Assembly: GCA_963822985.1 (NCBI GenBank)
Contig: CAWGJU010000018.1
Span: forward strand, 62,001 to 126,000
From: Thermohalobaculum sp963822985
GTDB lineage: Bacteria; Pseudomonadota; Alphaproteobacteria; Rhodobacterales; Rhodobacteraceae
DNA: 64,000 bases
Direction of reading: 5' to 3'
Below are positions 1 through 9,318 of this stretch, in pieces (positions within the stretch are counted from its first letter, which is position 1; every line of letters begins with the position of its first letter). Made by a program: the position numbers and the translations under genes. The notes below the pieces were generated by a model. That model did no database searches and was not told where the DNA came from. It saw only the letters and a program-made list of their open reading frames with translations.

Positions 1-53
1 ACGCGCATGTGGCGCTCGCCCTTGCGATGGACCGTGTAGAGATGCGTCTCCAT
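1..53 (-). CDS. Start of DUF2628-like protein (partial, runs off the window)
   Basis: Only the first 17 codons are visible, reading METHLYTVHRKGERHMR. The ATG shares its A with the TGA of hisB (TGATG overlap), so the gene is translationally coupled to hisB. In many alphaproteobacteria a small DUF2628 membrane protein beginning with a similar YTVHR motif lies between hisB and hisH; the match here rests on that motif and on position. The remainder lies outside the window, so the call is tentative. Confidence 0.5.
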   Translation of the reverse strand, partial: METHLYTVHRKGERHMR

Positions 54-640
54 CAGAGCGCGCCCTTGGTCGAGGGGACGGCGTCGGCCCGGCGCGGGTC
101 GGGCTCGACCGCGTCGCGCAAGCTGCGCGCCACCGCCTTGAAGACCGCCTCGGCGACATGGTGCGCGTTCACGCCGTCCAGGCGCTCGACATGCAGGGTC
201 ATGCGCGCGTTCATCGCGAAGGCGGTGAAGAACTCGCGCACCAGCTCGGTGTCGAAGCTGCCGATCTTCGCCGCCGCGAAATCGACCTTCCAGACGAGGT
301 ATGGCCGGCCGGAGAGGTCCAGCGCCGCCCGCGCCAGAGCATCGTCCATGGGCAGGAGGCAGGACCCATAGCGGCGGATGCCGCGCTTGGTCCCCAGCGC
401 CTCGTCCAGCGCCTGGCCGAGCACGATGCCCACATCCTCGACGGTGTGATGATCGTCGATGTGCCGGTCGCCCTTGGCATGCACCGTCAGGTCGAACAGC
501 GCGTGGCGGGCCAGCTGGTCGAGCATGTGGTCGAAAAAGCCCACGCCCGTTTGGTTCTCGTACCGGCCGGTGCCGTCGAGATCCAGCGCGACCGTCACCT
601 CGGTCTCGGCCGTCTTGCGCGTCTTCTTCGCCTGCCGCAT
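53..640 (-). CDS. hisB: Imidazoleglycerol-phosphate dehydratase HisB
   Basis: Catalyses the Mn-dependent dehydration of imidazole glycerol phosphate to imidazole acetol phosphate, the sixth step of histidine synthesis, in the cytoplasm. About 195 residues, the usual length of monofunctional HisB. The metal-binding histidine motifs are visible: FFDHMLDQLARHA, DDHHTVEDVGI and, near the C-terminus, NAHHVAEAVFKA. I chose the ATG at 640, giving MRQAKKTRKTAETEV; an in-frame ATG at 652 is also possible, and the longer form from 694 adds a poorly family-like N-terminus. It is coupled by TGATG to the next his-operon gene and lies divergent from hslV with about 90 bp between starts, which must hold both promoters. 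Confidence 0.95.
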   Translation of the reverse strand: MRQAKKTRKTAETEVTVALDLDGTGRYENQTGVGFFDHMLDQLARHALFDLTVHAKGDRHIDDHHTVEDVGIVLGQALDEALGTKRGIRRYGSCLLPMDDALARAALDLSGRPYLVWKVDFAAAKIGSFDTELVREFFTAFAMNARMTLHVERLDGVNAHHVAEAVFKAVARSLRDAVEPDPRRADAVPSTKGAL

Positions 641-731
641 CGCCCGCCGCATCCCACAGTCCTGCCAGCGCCGAGCCGCCGGCGCGCGCCTCACCTAGCA
701 ATTTCCGGGCGGCGTGGCTATCTGCCCGGCC

Positions 732-1286
732 ATGGAAAAAGACGCATCGGGCTGGCACGGCACCACGATCGTTGCCATCAAGAAGGGCGACAAGGTCGCC
801 GTGGCGGGCGACGGGCAGGTCTCGCTCGACAAGACGACCATCAAGTCGAACGCGCGTAAAGTACGGCGGATCTCGCCCGGCGGGCACGACGTCGTCTGCG
901 GCTTTGCCGGGGCGACGGCCGATGCCTTCACGCTGCTCGAGCGGCTGGAGGGCAAGCTGGAGAAGAGCCCCGGCAACCTGATGCGCGCCTGCGTCGAGCT
1001 TGCCAAGGACTGGCGCACGGACCGCTATCTGCGCAACCTGCAGGCAATGCTGATCGTCACCGACGGGCGCGAGCTTCTGGTGGTGACCGGCAATGGCGAC
1101 GTGCTCGAGCCCGAGGGCGGCATCGCCGCGATCGGCTCGGGCGGCAACTACGCGCTGGCCGCCGCCCGGGCGCTGGCCGACCACGAAGCGGATGCCGAGC
1201 GGCTGGCCCGCAAGGCGCTGGAGATCGCCGCCGGCATCTGCGTCTACACCAACGGCAACGCGACCGTCGAAGTGATCGACGCGTGA
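732..1286 (+). CDS. hslV: ATP-dependent protease peptidase subunit HslV
   Basis: Proteasome-like threonine peptidase of the HslUV (ClpQY) complex, degrading misfolded and regulatory proteins in the cytoplasm. 184 residues from the ATG at 732. The propeptide ends before the TTIVAI motif, so the catalytic Thr is residue 11 and becomes Thr1 after autoprocessing. The AGDGQVS and IGSGGNYALAAARAL segments are typical of the family. A GTG at 714 would add six residues with no family support. hslU follows after 22 bp, the standard hslVU operon order. Confidence 0.97.
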   Translation: MEKDASGWHGTTIVAIKKGDKVAVAGDGQVSLDKTTIKSNARKVRRISPGGHDVVCGFAGATADAFTLLERLEGKLEKSPGNLMRACVELAKDWRTDRYLRNLQAMLIVTDGRELLVVTGNGDVLEPEGGIAAIGSGGNYALAAARALADHEADAERLARKALEIAAGICVYTNGNATVEVIDA

Positions 1287-1308
1287 CGCGGCCCCGAACA
1301 GGAAACCC

Positions 1309-2613
1309 ATGAGCGACCTGACCCCCCGCGAGATCGTCTCCGAGCTCGACCGCTTCATCATCGGCCAGAAGGACGCCAAGCGCGCCGTCGCGGTGGCGCT
1401 GCGCAACCGCTGGCGGCGCCAGCAGCTCGACCCCGCCATGCAGGCCGAGATTTACCCGAAGAACATCCTGATGATCGGCCCGACGGGCGTCGGCAAGACC
1501 GAGATCTCGCGCCGGCTGGCCAAGCTGGCGAACGCACCCTTCATCAAGGTCGAGGCGACCAAGTTCACCGAGGTCGGCTATGTCGGCCGCGATGTCGAGC
1601 AGATCGTCCGCGACCTGGTAGAGAGCGCCATCGCCATGGTCCGCGACCGCCAGCGCGCTGAAAAGCGTGCACAGGCGCACGAGGCGGCCGAGGAGAGGGT
1701 GATCGACGCGCTGGTCAAGGGCGATTCGAGCGAGACGACGCGGCGTTTCTTCCGGCAGAAGCTGCGCGCCAACGAGCTCGACGACAAGGAGATCGAGCTG
1801 GAAATCGCAGACACCGCGAACCCCATGCCGTTCCTCGACATACCGGGCGGCGGCGGCCAGATCGGCATGGCGAACCTGGGCGACCTGTTCGGCAAGGCCT
1901 TCAAGGGGCGCAAGAAATCCGTTCGCACCACCGTCGCCGACAGCTACAAGCTGTTGATCGACGAGGAGGCCGACAAGCTGATCGACGACGAGGCGATCAA
2001 GCGCGAGGCGATCCAGGCGGTCGAGCAGAACGGCATCGTCTTCCTCGACGAGATTGACAAGGTCTGCGCCCGCTCAGAGCACCGCGGCGCCGATGTCAGC
2101 CGCGAGGGCGTGCAGCGCGACCTGCTGCCGCTGATCGAGGGCACCACCGTCACGACCAAGCACGGCGCGGTGAACACCGACCATGTCCTCTTCATCGCAT
2201 CGGGCGCCTTCCACATCGCCAAGCCGAGCGATCTGCTGCCCGAGCTGCAGGGCCGCTTGCCGATCCGGGTCGAGCTGCGGGCGCTGACCGAGGACGATTT
2301 CCGCCGCATCCTGACCGAGACCGACAACGCGCTGACCCGGCAATACGCCGCGCTGATGGGCACCGAGGCCGTCGAAGTCGAGTTCGCCTCCGATGGCGTC
2401 GAGGCGCTGGCCCGCGTAGCCGCCGAGGTGAACGCCACCGTCGAGAACATTGGCGCCCGTCGCCTGCAGACGGTGCTGGAACGCGTCTTCGAGGAGCTGA
2501 GCTTCACCGCCCCCGACCGCGGCGGCGAGAAGGTGGTGGTGGACGGCGCCATGGTGGAGAAGCACCTCGGCGACCTGGCGCGGAGCGCGGATCTGAGCCG
2601 GTACGTTCTCTAA
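1309..2613 (+). CDS. hslU: ATP-dependent protease ATPase subunit HslU
   Basis: AAA+ unfoldase that recognises, unfolds and feeds substrates into HslV. 434 residues, normal length. Walker A GPTGVGKT is at residues 57-64 and Walker B FLDEID near residues 245-250. The intermediate (I) domain lies between them, here with charged helices around residues 115-190. The protein ends in LSRYVL, the conserved C-terminal tail that docks into HslV. It is intact and directly follows hslV. Its stop at 2613 is only about 55 bp from the left end of an IS element, which therefore landed just behind the core operon. Confidence 0.97.
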   Translation: MSDLTPREIVSELDRFIIGQKDAKRAVAVALRNRWRRQQLDPAMQAEIYPKNILMIGPTGVGKTEISRRLAKLANAPFIKVEATKFTEVGYVGRDVEQIVRDLVESAIAMVRDRQRAEKRAQAHEAAEERVIDALVKGDSSETTRRFFRQKLRANELDDKEIELEIADTANPMPFLDIPGGGGQIGMANLGDLFGKAFKGRKKSVRTTVADSYKLLIDEEADKLIDDEAIKREAIQAVEQNGIVFLDEIDKVCARSEHRGADVSREGVQRDLLPLIEGTTVTTKHGAVNTDHVLFIASGAFHIAKPSDLLPELQGRLPIRVELRALTEDDFRRILTETDNALTRQYAALMGTEAVEVEFASDGVEALARVAAEVNATVENIGARRLQTVLERVFEELSFTAPDRGGEKVVVDGAMVEKHLGDLARSADLSRYVL

Positions 2614-2755
2614 GTGGCTCTGAACGTTTCCACTTTCGGATTTCTATATAGAATTGGCAATCCCGTCACAGAGGTGGCTCGGGAAATCTGAACAGGGGCT
2701 ATGAGTGGTGAAGCCGCTCGAGATCGGCAAGAAGATTGCCGAGAACCGAGGAGGC

Positions 2756-3067
2756 ATGACGAGACGACCGCGCCGGAACCACAGCCCGGCCTTCAAGGCG
2801 AAGGTGGCGATAGCGGCCCTCAAGGGCGAGAAGACGCTGGCCGAGCTGGCCCAGCAGATCGATGTGCATCCGAACCAGATCACGCAATGGCGCGGCCAGC
2901 TCCTGGAGGGCGCGACGGCGGTGTTCGGCGAGGGCGCCAAGGCCGACGCCGCTCCGGCGATCGACGTCGAGGTCCTGCACGCGAAGATCGGCGAGCTGAC
3001 GCTGGCCAATGATTTTTTAGCGGGCGCGCTCGACAAGGCCGGACTGCTGGCGAGCGCAAGGAAATGA
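2756..3067 (+). CDS. IS3-family transposase OrfA
   Basis: Helix-turn-helix DNA-binding subunit of an IS3-type transposase, about 103 residues. It opens with MTRRPRRNHSPAFKAKVA; the recognition region LAELAQQIDVHPNQITQW follows near residues 27-45, and a leucine-zipper-like helix occupies the C-terminal third. The start at 2756 is preceded by a GAGGAGG-type ribosome site; an upstream in-frame start at 2705 is less likely. The stop overlaps the orfB start (ATGA at 3064-3067), the arrangement used for frameshifted OrfAB production. This reading frame is intact. Confidence 0.9.
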   Translation: MTRRPRRNHSPAFKAKVAIAALKGEKTLAELAQQIDVHPNQITQWRGQLLEGATAVFGEGAKADAAPAIDVEVLHAKIGELTLANDFLAGALDKAGLLASARK

Positions 3068-3866
3068 TCGACAGGTCCCATGAACTGCCGCTGACCGGCC
3101 AGGGATTGGGCAGGCGAAGGCGCTCGGGATCAGCCGGGGCGGCGTTTACTACCTGGCGCGGCCGACCTCGGCCGCCGACCTGGTGCTGATGCGCCGGATC
3201 GATGAGCTGCACCTCGAGCATCCGTTCGCGGGCAGCCGGATGCTGCGGGACATGCTGAAGGCGGAAGGCCGCCATGTCGGCAGCCGGCACGTTGCGACGC
3301 TGATGAGAGTCGAGGCGATCTACCGACGGCCGAACACCTCGAAGCCGGCGCCCGGGCACAAGATCTATCCATACCTGCTGCGCAACCTGGCGGTGACGCG
3401 GCCCAACCAGGTCTGGGCGAGCGACATCACCTACGTGCCGATGGCGCGGGGGTTCGTCTACCTCGTCGCCATCGTCGACTGGTTCAGCCGCAAGGTCCTG
3501 GCCTGGCGGCTCTCGATCACGCTGTCGGCGGACTTCTGCGTCGAGGCCCTGGAGGAGGCGCTCGCCCGGCACGGCAATCCCGAGGTCTTCAACACGGACC
3601 AGGGCAGTCAATTCACCTCGACCGACTTCACCAAGGTACTGAAGGACGCCGAAATCGCGATCAGTGTCTTCGTCGAGCGGCTCTGGCGGACGGTCAAATA
3701 CGAGGAAGTCTATCTGCGTGCTTACGCCGGTGTCACGCAAGCCAGAGCTTCGATCGGCCGGTATCTGAGCTTCAACAACGGCAAGAGGCCGCATTCGTCG
3801 CTTGGCGGGAAAACTCCCGATCAGGCATACACCAACCTGCCGACGCCAATCCCGGCGGCGGCCTGA
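3064..3866 (+). pseudogene. IS3-family transposase OrfB (DDE), frameshifted and internally deleted
   Basis: Integrase-core transposase. It starts as MIDRSHELPLT in frame with the ATGA overlap, but near 3100-3115 about 11 extra bases shift the frame; the rest reads from about 3116 to 3866. The two aspartates of the DDE triad are in ASDITYV and NTDQGSQF and the glutamate is in VFVERLW. Only 25 residues separate the second D and the E, where the family normally has about 35: the usual MDG...DN stretch is missing, an apparent in-frame loss of about 30 bp. The two defects together make an active transposase unlikely. Confidence 0.85.
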
Positions 3867-3929
3867 AATGGGCGGCGAAGCCACTCAAAAACGCCCGGGA
3901 AGGTGTTCAGACGAACCGAGCCACCTCTG

Positions 3930-4040
3930 CGTGTTGCGGGCCCAGACGGGGAAACTTCGAACGCGATTTTCGAGACTTTGAAGGACTGGGAGCATCAGCT
4001 CAAGCACAGTGAGTTCGCAGCGCCAGAGATGGAGCCATGA
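3930..4040 (+). pseudogene. C-terminal tail of an unidentified gene upstream of mobC
   Basis: Directly behind the IS right end one frame stays open and reads about 34 residues including NAIFETLKDWEHQLKH and ending EFAAPEMEP. Its TGA overlaps the mobC ATG (ATGA at 4037-4040), as expected of a translationally coupled upstream gene. The remainder was presumably removed or displaced by the IS insertion. I do not recognise the product. The alternative is chance read-through of non-coding DNA, but the overlap favours a real remnant. Confidence 0.4.
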
Positions 4041-4450
4041 GCGCGCCTCTCCGCAACTCCGCCCTTACGGTCCGCGACAGCTTCGATGCCGCGAGATCGG
4101 AACGCCCTTCCCGCCCGGCACGTCGGACGAAAACACCGCCGCCCTTCTCCCTGCGCCTGAGTGCTGAAGAACGTGCGCAGTTGGAAAGTGCAGCAGGCGG
4201 GATGCCTCTCGGCAGCTTTATCAAGGCGAAGCTCTTTGACGGCGATCTGAGCCCGCGCCGCGCCCGCAGCAAAACCCCGGTCCGAGATCACGCCGCCCTG
4301 GCGCAGCTACTCGGCATGCTCGGCAATATGAGGCTGGCCAACAACCTCAACCAGCTCGCCCGTTCGGCCAATATCGGGACGCTGCCCCTGACGCCTGAAG
4401 TCGAAGAGGAGCTGGCTACCGCCTGCGCGGCGGTGATTGCCATGAAGGCC
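4037..4450 (+). pseudogene. MobC-like relaxosome accessory protein, 3' truncated
   Basis: Resembles the MobC proteins that assist a relaxase in nicking oriT during mobilisation of plasmids and integrative elements. Family features are FSLRLSAEERAQLESAAGG (residues about 36-54), the GSFIKAKLFDG helix, and LANNLNQLARSAN followed by LPLTPEVEEEL. Similarity stops at about residue 138 (AAVIAMKA), where native proteins continue for a short tail and a relaxase gene follows. The frame then runs antisense through a glucosidase fragment and stops at 4573, so the ORF is a junction artefact. No relaxase is present, so this is a mobilisation-module remnant. Confidence 0.75.
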
Positions 4451-4464
4451 AAGCCTATGCTGGC

Positions 4465-4861
4465 GCTCGCCTTCGGCCACCAGCAGCATGTCGGGGAGCT
4501 CGGGATGGCTGGCGCGGATGCGGGCCGGGCCCTCGGCGCGCAGTACGGGCTTCGGCGCCTTTTCGCACCATGACCAAGTGTTGCGGAACCAGAGCTGCGG
4601 GACCAGCGCGATCTCGGCCGCCTCCGGACCGCGATTGTGCGCCGTGATCCACAGCAGCGTGTCGTTGGGCCCGCCCTTTGCATAAGCGATCTCGACGTCC
4701 CAGTAGCGGTCGTCGTCGAAGATGCCGGTGTCGATCAGCTCGAACTCCGGATCGGTCTTCGAGCGCGCGCGGTTCGTCTCGATCATCTCGGCATAGGGGA
4801 AGGCCCGCTGCGGGTACTTGTAGACCGTCTGCGACCGGAGCGGGTTCGCCATGCTTTGCAC
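4465..4861 (-). pseudogene. Internal fragment of a large GH63/MGH1-like glucosidase
   Basis: Reads VYKYPQRAFPYAEM, then FELIDTGIFDDDRYWDVEIAYAK, then NRGPEAAEIALVPQLWFRNTWSW. These are landmarks of the roughly 900-residue bacterial glucosidase family related to GH63, where this stretch lies in the N-terminal beta-sandwich region. Only about 130 residues are present; both the preceding N-terminus and the whole catalytic alpha/alpha barrel are missing. The 3' side joins the truncated mobC near 4450-4470. A GTG at 4861 opens the frame but is probably not a genuine start. No activity is expected. Confidence 0.7.
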
Positions 4862-4927
4862 ACCTGAATGAGTCGGCCGCCGGCCGATGGCCGACGGCGC
4901 CTGGGACCGGGCCTTCGATGGGAAGTG

Positions 4928-5827
4928 TCAGACGCCCGCGACCTCGCGCAGGTATCCTCGGGCCTTGCGGGCATAATCCAGCGGGTTGGCCTTGCGCCGC
5001 GTCCTGCTCGGCCTCGACCATCAGCCAGCCTGCGTAGTCGGCGTCGGCGAGCGCCTGGAAGATCGGGCGAAAGTCGATGCAGCCGTCGCCCGGTACGGTG
5101 AAGATGCCCTCGAGCATCGACTCGTAGAAGGTCCGATGGCGGCGGTTGCAGCTTTCCATCACGTCCTGCCGGATGTCCTTGAGATGGACGTGCTTGATCC
5201 GGTCGGCATAGGCGCGGGCCATGTCGAGCGGATCGTCGCCGGCCCAGTAGAGATGGCCGGTGTCGAGCAGCAGGTGCACGGCCTCGGGGTCGGTGTCGTT
5301 CATCAGCCGGTCGACCTCGGCGCGCGTCATGACGCCGGTGCCCATGTGATGGTGATAGCAGAGACGCATGTCGTTCTCGGCGGCCATCCGGCCCAGCTCG
5401 TTCAGCCCCTCGGTCATCGCCCTCCACTGGTCGCGGTCGAAGAGCGGCTTGTTCGAGATCGGCGGGACGGGCGCTGGTGCACGGCGTGGCCGAGCTCGGC
5501 GACGACGACGTCGACGTGCCGCCCATCCGCTTGATGAAGCGCCATCGAGTTGCAGAAGCCCTCGATCGTCCGCTCGCGCATGTCGCGCACGGTGAAGAAG
5601 GTGCTCGACCAGGGCTCGGAGACGCGCAGGCCGCGGCGCGACAGCTCGGCTTGCAGCACCTCCGGGTCCTTGGGGTACTTGTGGCCGACGCTGCAGCCCT
5701 CGAAGCCCGCCAGCGCCATCTCGCTGACGCATTGGCCGAACGAAATGTCGTCGCCGAGGCCCGGAAGTCGTCGTTCGTCCAGCCGGTCGGCGTGATGCCG
5801 ACTAGATACCTTCGCGCAGTCGAACAC
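4928..5827 (-). pseudogene. Inosose dehydratase / sugar isomerase (IolE-like), multiple frameshifts
   Basis: TIM-barrel enzyme of the IolE / xylose-isomerase-like family, which in myo-inositol breakdown dehydrates scyllo-inosose. The pieces, read across frames, are near-continuous: FDCAKV, ITPTGWTNDDF, DDISFGQCVSEMALAGFEG, SVGHKYPKDPEVL, FTVRDMRERTIEGF, ISNKPLFDRDQW, CYHHHMGTGVM, LLLDTGHLYWAGDDP, IKHVHLKDIRQDV and PGDGCIDFRPIFQAL, ending with ...GYLREVAGV. The metal-site H, D and E positions are retained, yet the frame changes several times through one-base gains and losses, including one near 4997. I place the start at the GTG at 5827, preceded by AAGGAG. No other iol gene is present, so the substrate is unproven. 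Confidence 0.75.
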
Positions 5828-5840
5828 TGGGGTGCTCCTT

Positions 5841-6340
5841 TCAAGCCTCGATGCGGGGCGGGGTCGCCCACATGCCGTATCCGAGGGGCTTGGCGCCGGA
5901 CGGATTGGCGCCGATGGCGGGCCAGAGCAAGGCCCTCGGTGTAGGAGTCGGGCGAGACGACGAAGTCCCGGTCCCCTTCGCCGGTCCCGTAGGCCTCGCG
6001 CCAGTCGCGCGGCATGCCGTACCAGGTGCCGATGTACCAAAGCTTGATGACGTTGCGCGCGACCGGCCCGAGCCGGTCGTCGCTGAGGATCTCGCGGCGC
6101 AGGCCGCGGTCGATCGCGCCCTCCTCGCCATCCGCCTCGCCGGCGACCCGGCGGTAGGCGGCGAGCAGGTCGGCGATGGTCCTCTCCCCGACGATCCGCA
6201 GGGCGGTCGAGGTAGAGGCTCGCTCTGGCCGGTGCCGCGCAGGCGGAACTCGGAAAACCCGGTCAGCGCCGCGGACAGGGCGAGAAAGTCGGTCAAGGCG
6301 CTGTCGGACTGCGATGTCGGCTCTCCATCATGCACGGCAT
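5841..6340 (-). pseudogene. Small subunit of membrane-bound FAD sugar dehydrogenase (FAD-SLDH family), frameshifted
   Basis: Pieces across frames read TDFLALSAALTGFSEF, RLRGTGQ, KLWYIGTWYGMPRDW and a C-terminus GANPSGAKPLGYGMWATPPR. This matches the small subunit of sorbitol/fructose/gluconate-type dehydrogenases (FAD-SLDH, related to gluconate 2-dehydrogenase subunit 3), which accompanies a GMC large subunit and is needed for its export or stability. At least three frame changes occur. The start is uncertain (6320-6340) and no Tat signal can be read. It lies immediately before the iolE-like gene, 13 bp away, and behind the ferritin-like gene, as in a single operon with the GMC gene. Confidence 0.6.
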
Positions 6341-7406
6341 CTCGAAGGTCGGGGCGGCGTGCTCGCCCGCCCAGGCCTCGATCGGCTGGCGCATCAGGCG
6401 GCAGCACAGCTCCTTGATGTGGAACATGCCGCCGACCGCCTCGATGCAGCAGGTTCGGGCGCGCCGCCGAAGGCGCGCGTCAGCAGGTCGAGGAACTGCT
6501 CGTAGCGTCGCGGTTGAAGGCCTCGGCGCCCGCGGCCGCAGCTCGGAGCCCTCGGGATAGTCGGCGAGCCGCGCGTTCGTCCTGACGGGATAGACCGCGT
6601 CCCAGTCGACCTCGACCGGCCCGCCGCTGGGCTGCCCGCGCGCGTCGCCTTGCCGGTAGTAGCGGCCGCGCAGCAGCTGCTGAAACCGGTAGTAGTGCGC
6701 GATCTCGTCCTCGTCGATCGAAGATCGCGTCGCTCGACCCCTCGCCCTGCTCCGAGATCAGCTCGATCGCCGGCCTTGGCCGAGGCCAGATCGGTGACGG
6801 GGACGACCTCGCCGCCGCCGGAATAGTAGTAGTCCGGCGTGATCTGCCGGGCGCGGGTCGCCGCAGAAAAGCGCGTCGCCATGCTCGCGCGTGCAGACGC
6901 GTCGAGGCCCTGCTCGATGGCCTTGTAGAATTCGCCGATGCTGTAGAAGTGCTCCTCGGAGTCGTCGTGGACGCGCGCGGCGCGCGAGCGACCGCCGTCC
7001 GCGGCGCGCTCGCGCGTGACGGTCGTCCGCCCTCGCCGGCGGCGCTCGGCCGGGCGCTCGATCTTGAGGAAGCGTCTCGATCGCCGCCTTCGAGAAGGGC
7101 TGGCAGATCGACCTGGAAGTCGGTCTCGCCGTCCGGCAGGATAGGCCGGGTAGCGCGGCACGAAGCCCGGACCGCGTCAGGTCCGGTGCGCCGCCGACGG
7201 CGTTGAGGATGTTCGCCGCCAGCGTCAGGTGCAGCATCTCCTCGACCGCGACCGCCCGGATGACGTGGAAGGCGTCCGAGTTCGTCCCCGGCCGGATCGA
7301 GTACAGCGCCGTCAGATAGGGCGGGATCGTCGCGTGTTCGAGCTGCATCGCCGCGTGCAGGTGCTCGCTGCAGCTCGTCGATGTCGCTGATGTGGTGCAG
7401 GCTCAT
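6293..7406 (-). pseudogene. Ferritin-like domain protein (iminophenyl-pyruvate dimer synthase-like), frameshifted
   Basis: Starts MSLHHISDIDEL at 7406, then shifts frame into MQLEHATIPPYLTALYSI and AVAVEEMLHLTLAANILNAV, the di-iron ferritin-like helices with their E...ExxH pattern. Later pieces include LPDGETDFQVDL, HFYSIGEFYKAIEQGL, DYYYSGGGEVVPVTDL and MFHIKELCCRLMRQP near the end. The family is the ferritin-like domain named after the VioB-type iminophenyl-pyruvate dimer synthase. The ATG overlaps the TGA of the GMC gene (ATGA), so the two were coupled. Several one- or two-base indels break the frame. The role in a sugar-oxidation operon is unknown; oxygen or metal handling is a guess. Confidence 0.65.
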
Positions 7407-9318
7407 GCCGTCGCTCCCTCGGCGTCTGCCCGGATCGGGGCCGCGGCCCGTCTGATGTCTTTGGCGATGTGCTCGGCGCTGCGGAAGCAGAGCGCGGCGA
7501 GCGTCAGCGTCGTGTTCGCCGTGCCGACGCTCGGCATGCTGCCGGCGCCGACGAGGTAGAGGTTGTCGTGGTCCCAGGAGCGCTGCCGGTGCGTCGACGA
7601 CCGAGTCGTGCGCGCTCGCGCCCATCAGGTGGGTGCCCGGCCCAGTGATTGCCGCCGCGCAGGACGTAGGCCTCGCCCTCGTAGTTGACATAGCCGTAGG
7701 CGGCACGGGTCGTAGGCCGTGTGGTCCTCGGCGCCGAGCCGCTGGAAGATGCGCCGCGAGAGGCGCCGGCGCGAAGGCGGCACGCCTCGAGCGTGTATTG
7801 CGAGACGCCGAAGGAGATGACCGGGCGCGGGTTGCCGAGCTGGTCGGTGAACTGCGGATCGACGCGTGACGCGGTTGCTCTCCTCGGGCAGGACCTCGAT
7901 CATGCAGTCGAGCAGCACCTGGCGCGAGACCCGGTCGACCAGCCCCTCGCGCAGCGCGCGGCCGAAGCGGTTCTCCATGTCGACCAGGCGATCGAGATCG
8001 GTATAGGGTGCCGCCGGTCGCCCAGCCCCAGCCGTCATTGTGGATGCTGAAGCGGAAGGCCGCCTGCGGCGCGCGGAACGGTCCCGTGCGCAGGTCCTCG
8101 ATGCCCGAGGTGCAGAGCGGCCCGCGATCGGCGCCGGCCATCTCCGGCATCAGCGCCCAGGTCAGCAGGTAGGCATGGTCCATCAGGTTGCGGCCGACCA
8201 GTCCGCTCGAGCCGTGCAGGTCGAGGCGAGCATCAGGCGGGCGTTCTCGACGGCGTTGGCGGCGAGCACGAAGATCTTCGCCCGCACGCGTGCCGGTGGT
8301 GTGCTCGGGTGAACCTGGCGTCGGCGTAGCTCTGGAACTCGATGCCGGTGACCCGGCCGGTCGACGGGTCGATCAGAACCTGCGAGGCGACGGTCTGCGG
8401 CAGCAGGTGGACGCGCCCGGTCTCGAGCGCGGCGACCAGCGTGCGGCGGGCGTCGTACTTGGCCTGGACCGGGCAGATCGGCACGCAGTTCGTGTTGCCC
8501 TGGCAGCGCTCGCCCATCTCGGCCTGGTGGATGCTGACGGCGCCCACCGGCTTGTAGCCCCTGCCGCCGTCGTAGTCCGGGTTCGGGATGCCGTTGCGCG
8601 CCTGCGGCGTGCTGCGGACGCTGCAGCGCATAGGTGTCGCCGTCGAGCGCCGACCTCGAATGCCGTCCAGGTCCCGCGCGATCAGCCTTGTCGAGGTAGG
8701 AGGGCGGCATGCCGCGCATCGGGAAGACATAGTCCGTCGCCGAAAGTCGAGCCCGCCATAGTCCTGGTCCTCGACATCGCCCGAGACGCCCAGCTCGCGT
8801 TCGGCGCCTGGCGGTAGTACGGGCCGAGCTCGTCATAGCCGAGCGGCCAGTCGCGCCCGCGGCCGAAGCGGCGTGCGCAGCGCGAAGTCGTCCGGCAGCA
8901 TGCGCAGCGCCTTGGCCTCCCAGTGCCGGGTCGTGCCGCCGAGCACGCGGGCATAGGTGCTGTCGATCTCGAACGGGCCGTTCTGGACGAAATAGCCGGC
9001 CGTCGTTCGGCGTGCCCGGGCGGAGCTTCTGCGTCTCGTAGCTCGCGCGGCATGGGCGCGTTCGCGGTTCTCGGCATAGGCGGCGTTGTTGTCCTTGGAG
9101 ACGGCCGCGTAGAAGCGCTGCACGCTTTCCTCGTAATCGCCGATCGTGATGTCCTTGCCGGACCCCGCCTCCATGACCAGGACGCGCGCGCCGCCGGCGC
9201 TCAGCTGCTTGGCGATGATCGCGCCGCTGACGCCGGAGCCGACGATGACGACGTCGTAGTCGGTCTCTCCGGCACGCTCGGGACTGACCTCGAAGGTCGG
9301 GTTCGCGCGGGCGCTCAT
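7403..9318 (-). pseudogene. GMC-family oxidoreductase (large subunit type), multiple frameshifts
   Basis: FAD-dependent glucose-methanol-choline oxidoreductase. The N-terminus from the ATG at 9318 carries the dinucleotide-binding motif VVIGSGVSGAIIAKQL. VLGGTTRHWEAKALRM follows, the segment that contacts FAD, then RDWPLGYDELGPYYR, FPMRGMPPSYLD, RCQGNTNCVPICPVQAKYDA and a C-terminal SFRSAEHIAKDI. The cysteine-containing motif and the neighbouring small subunit suggest the gluconate/fructose dehydrogenase branch rather than choline dehydrogenase. The frame changes roughly every 200-400 bases, always with the encoded protein recognisable on either side. It is the first gene of the broken minus-strand operon reaching to 4928. 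Confidence 0.8.

Larger units (their letters stand above)
2669..3929 (+). mobile_element. IS3-family insertion sequence, degenerate copy
   Basis: About 1.26 kb element bounded by imperfect inverted repeats. The left end reads CAGAGGTGGCTCGG followed by a TCTGAACA block, and the complement of the right end (finishing at 3929) shows the same two blocks. It carries the usual overlapping orfA/orfB pair in frames offset by ATGA, as in IS3-type elements. No clear target duplication could be read, partly because the exact tips are uncertain. The transposase gene is damaged (see orfB), so this copy is probably not autonomous. Confidence 0.85.

Noticed and set aside
2614..2668. Rho-independent terminator behind hslU
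   Set aside because: No GC-rich hairpin followed by T residues can be formed before the IS element.
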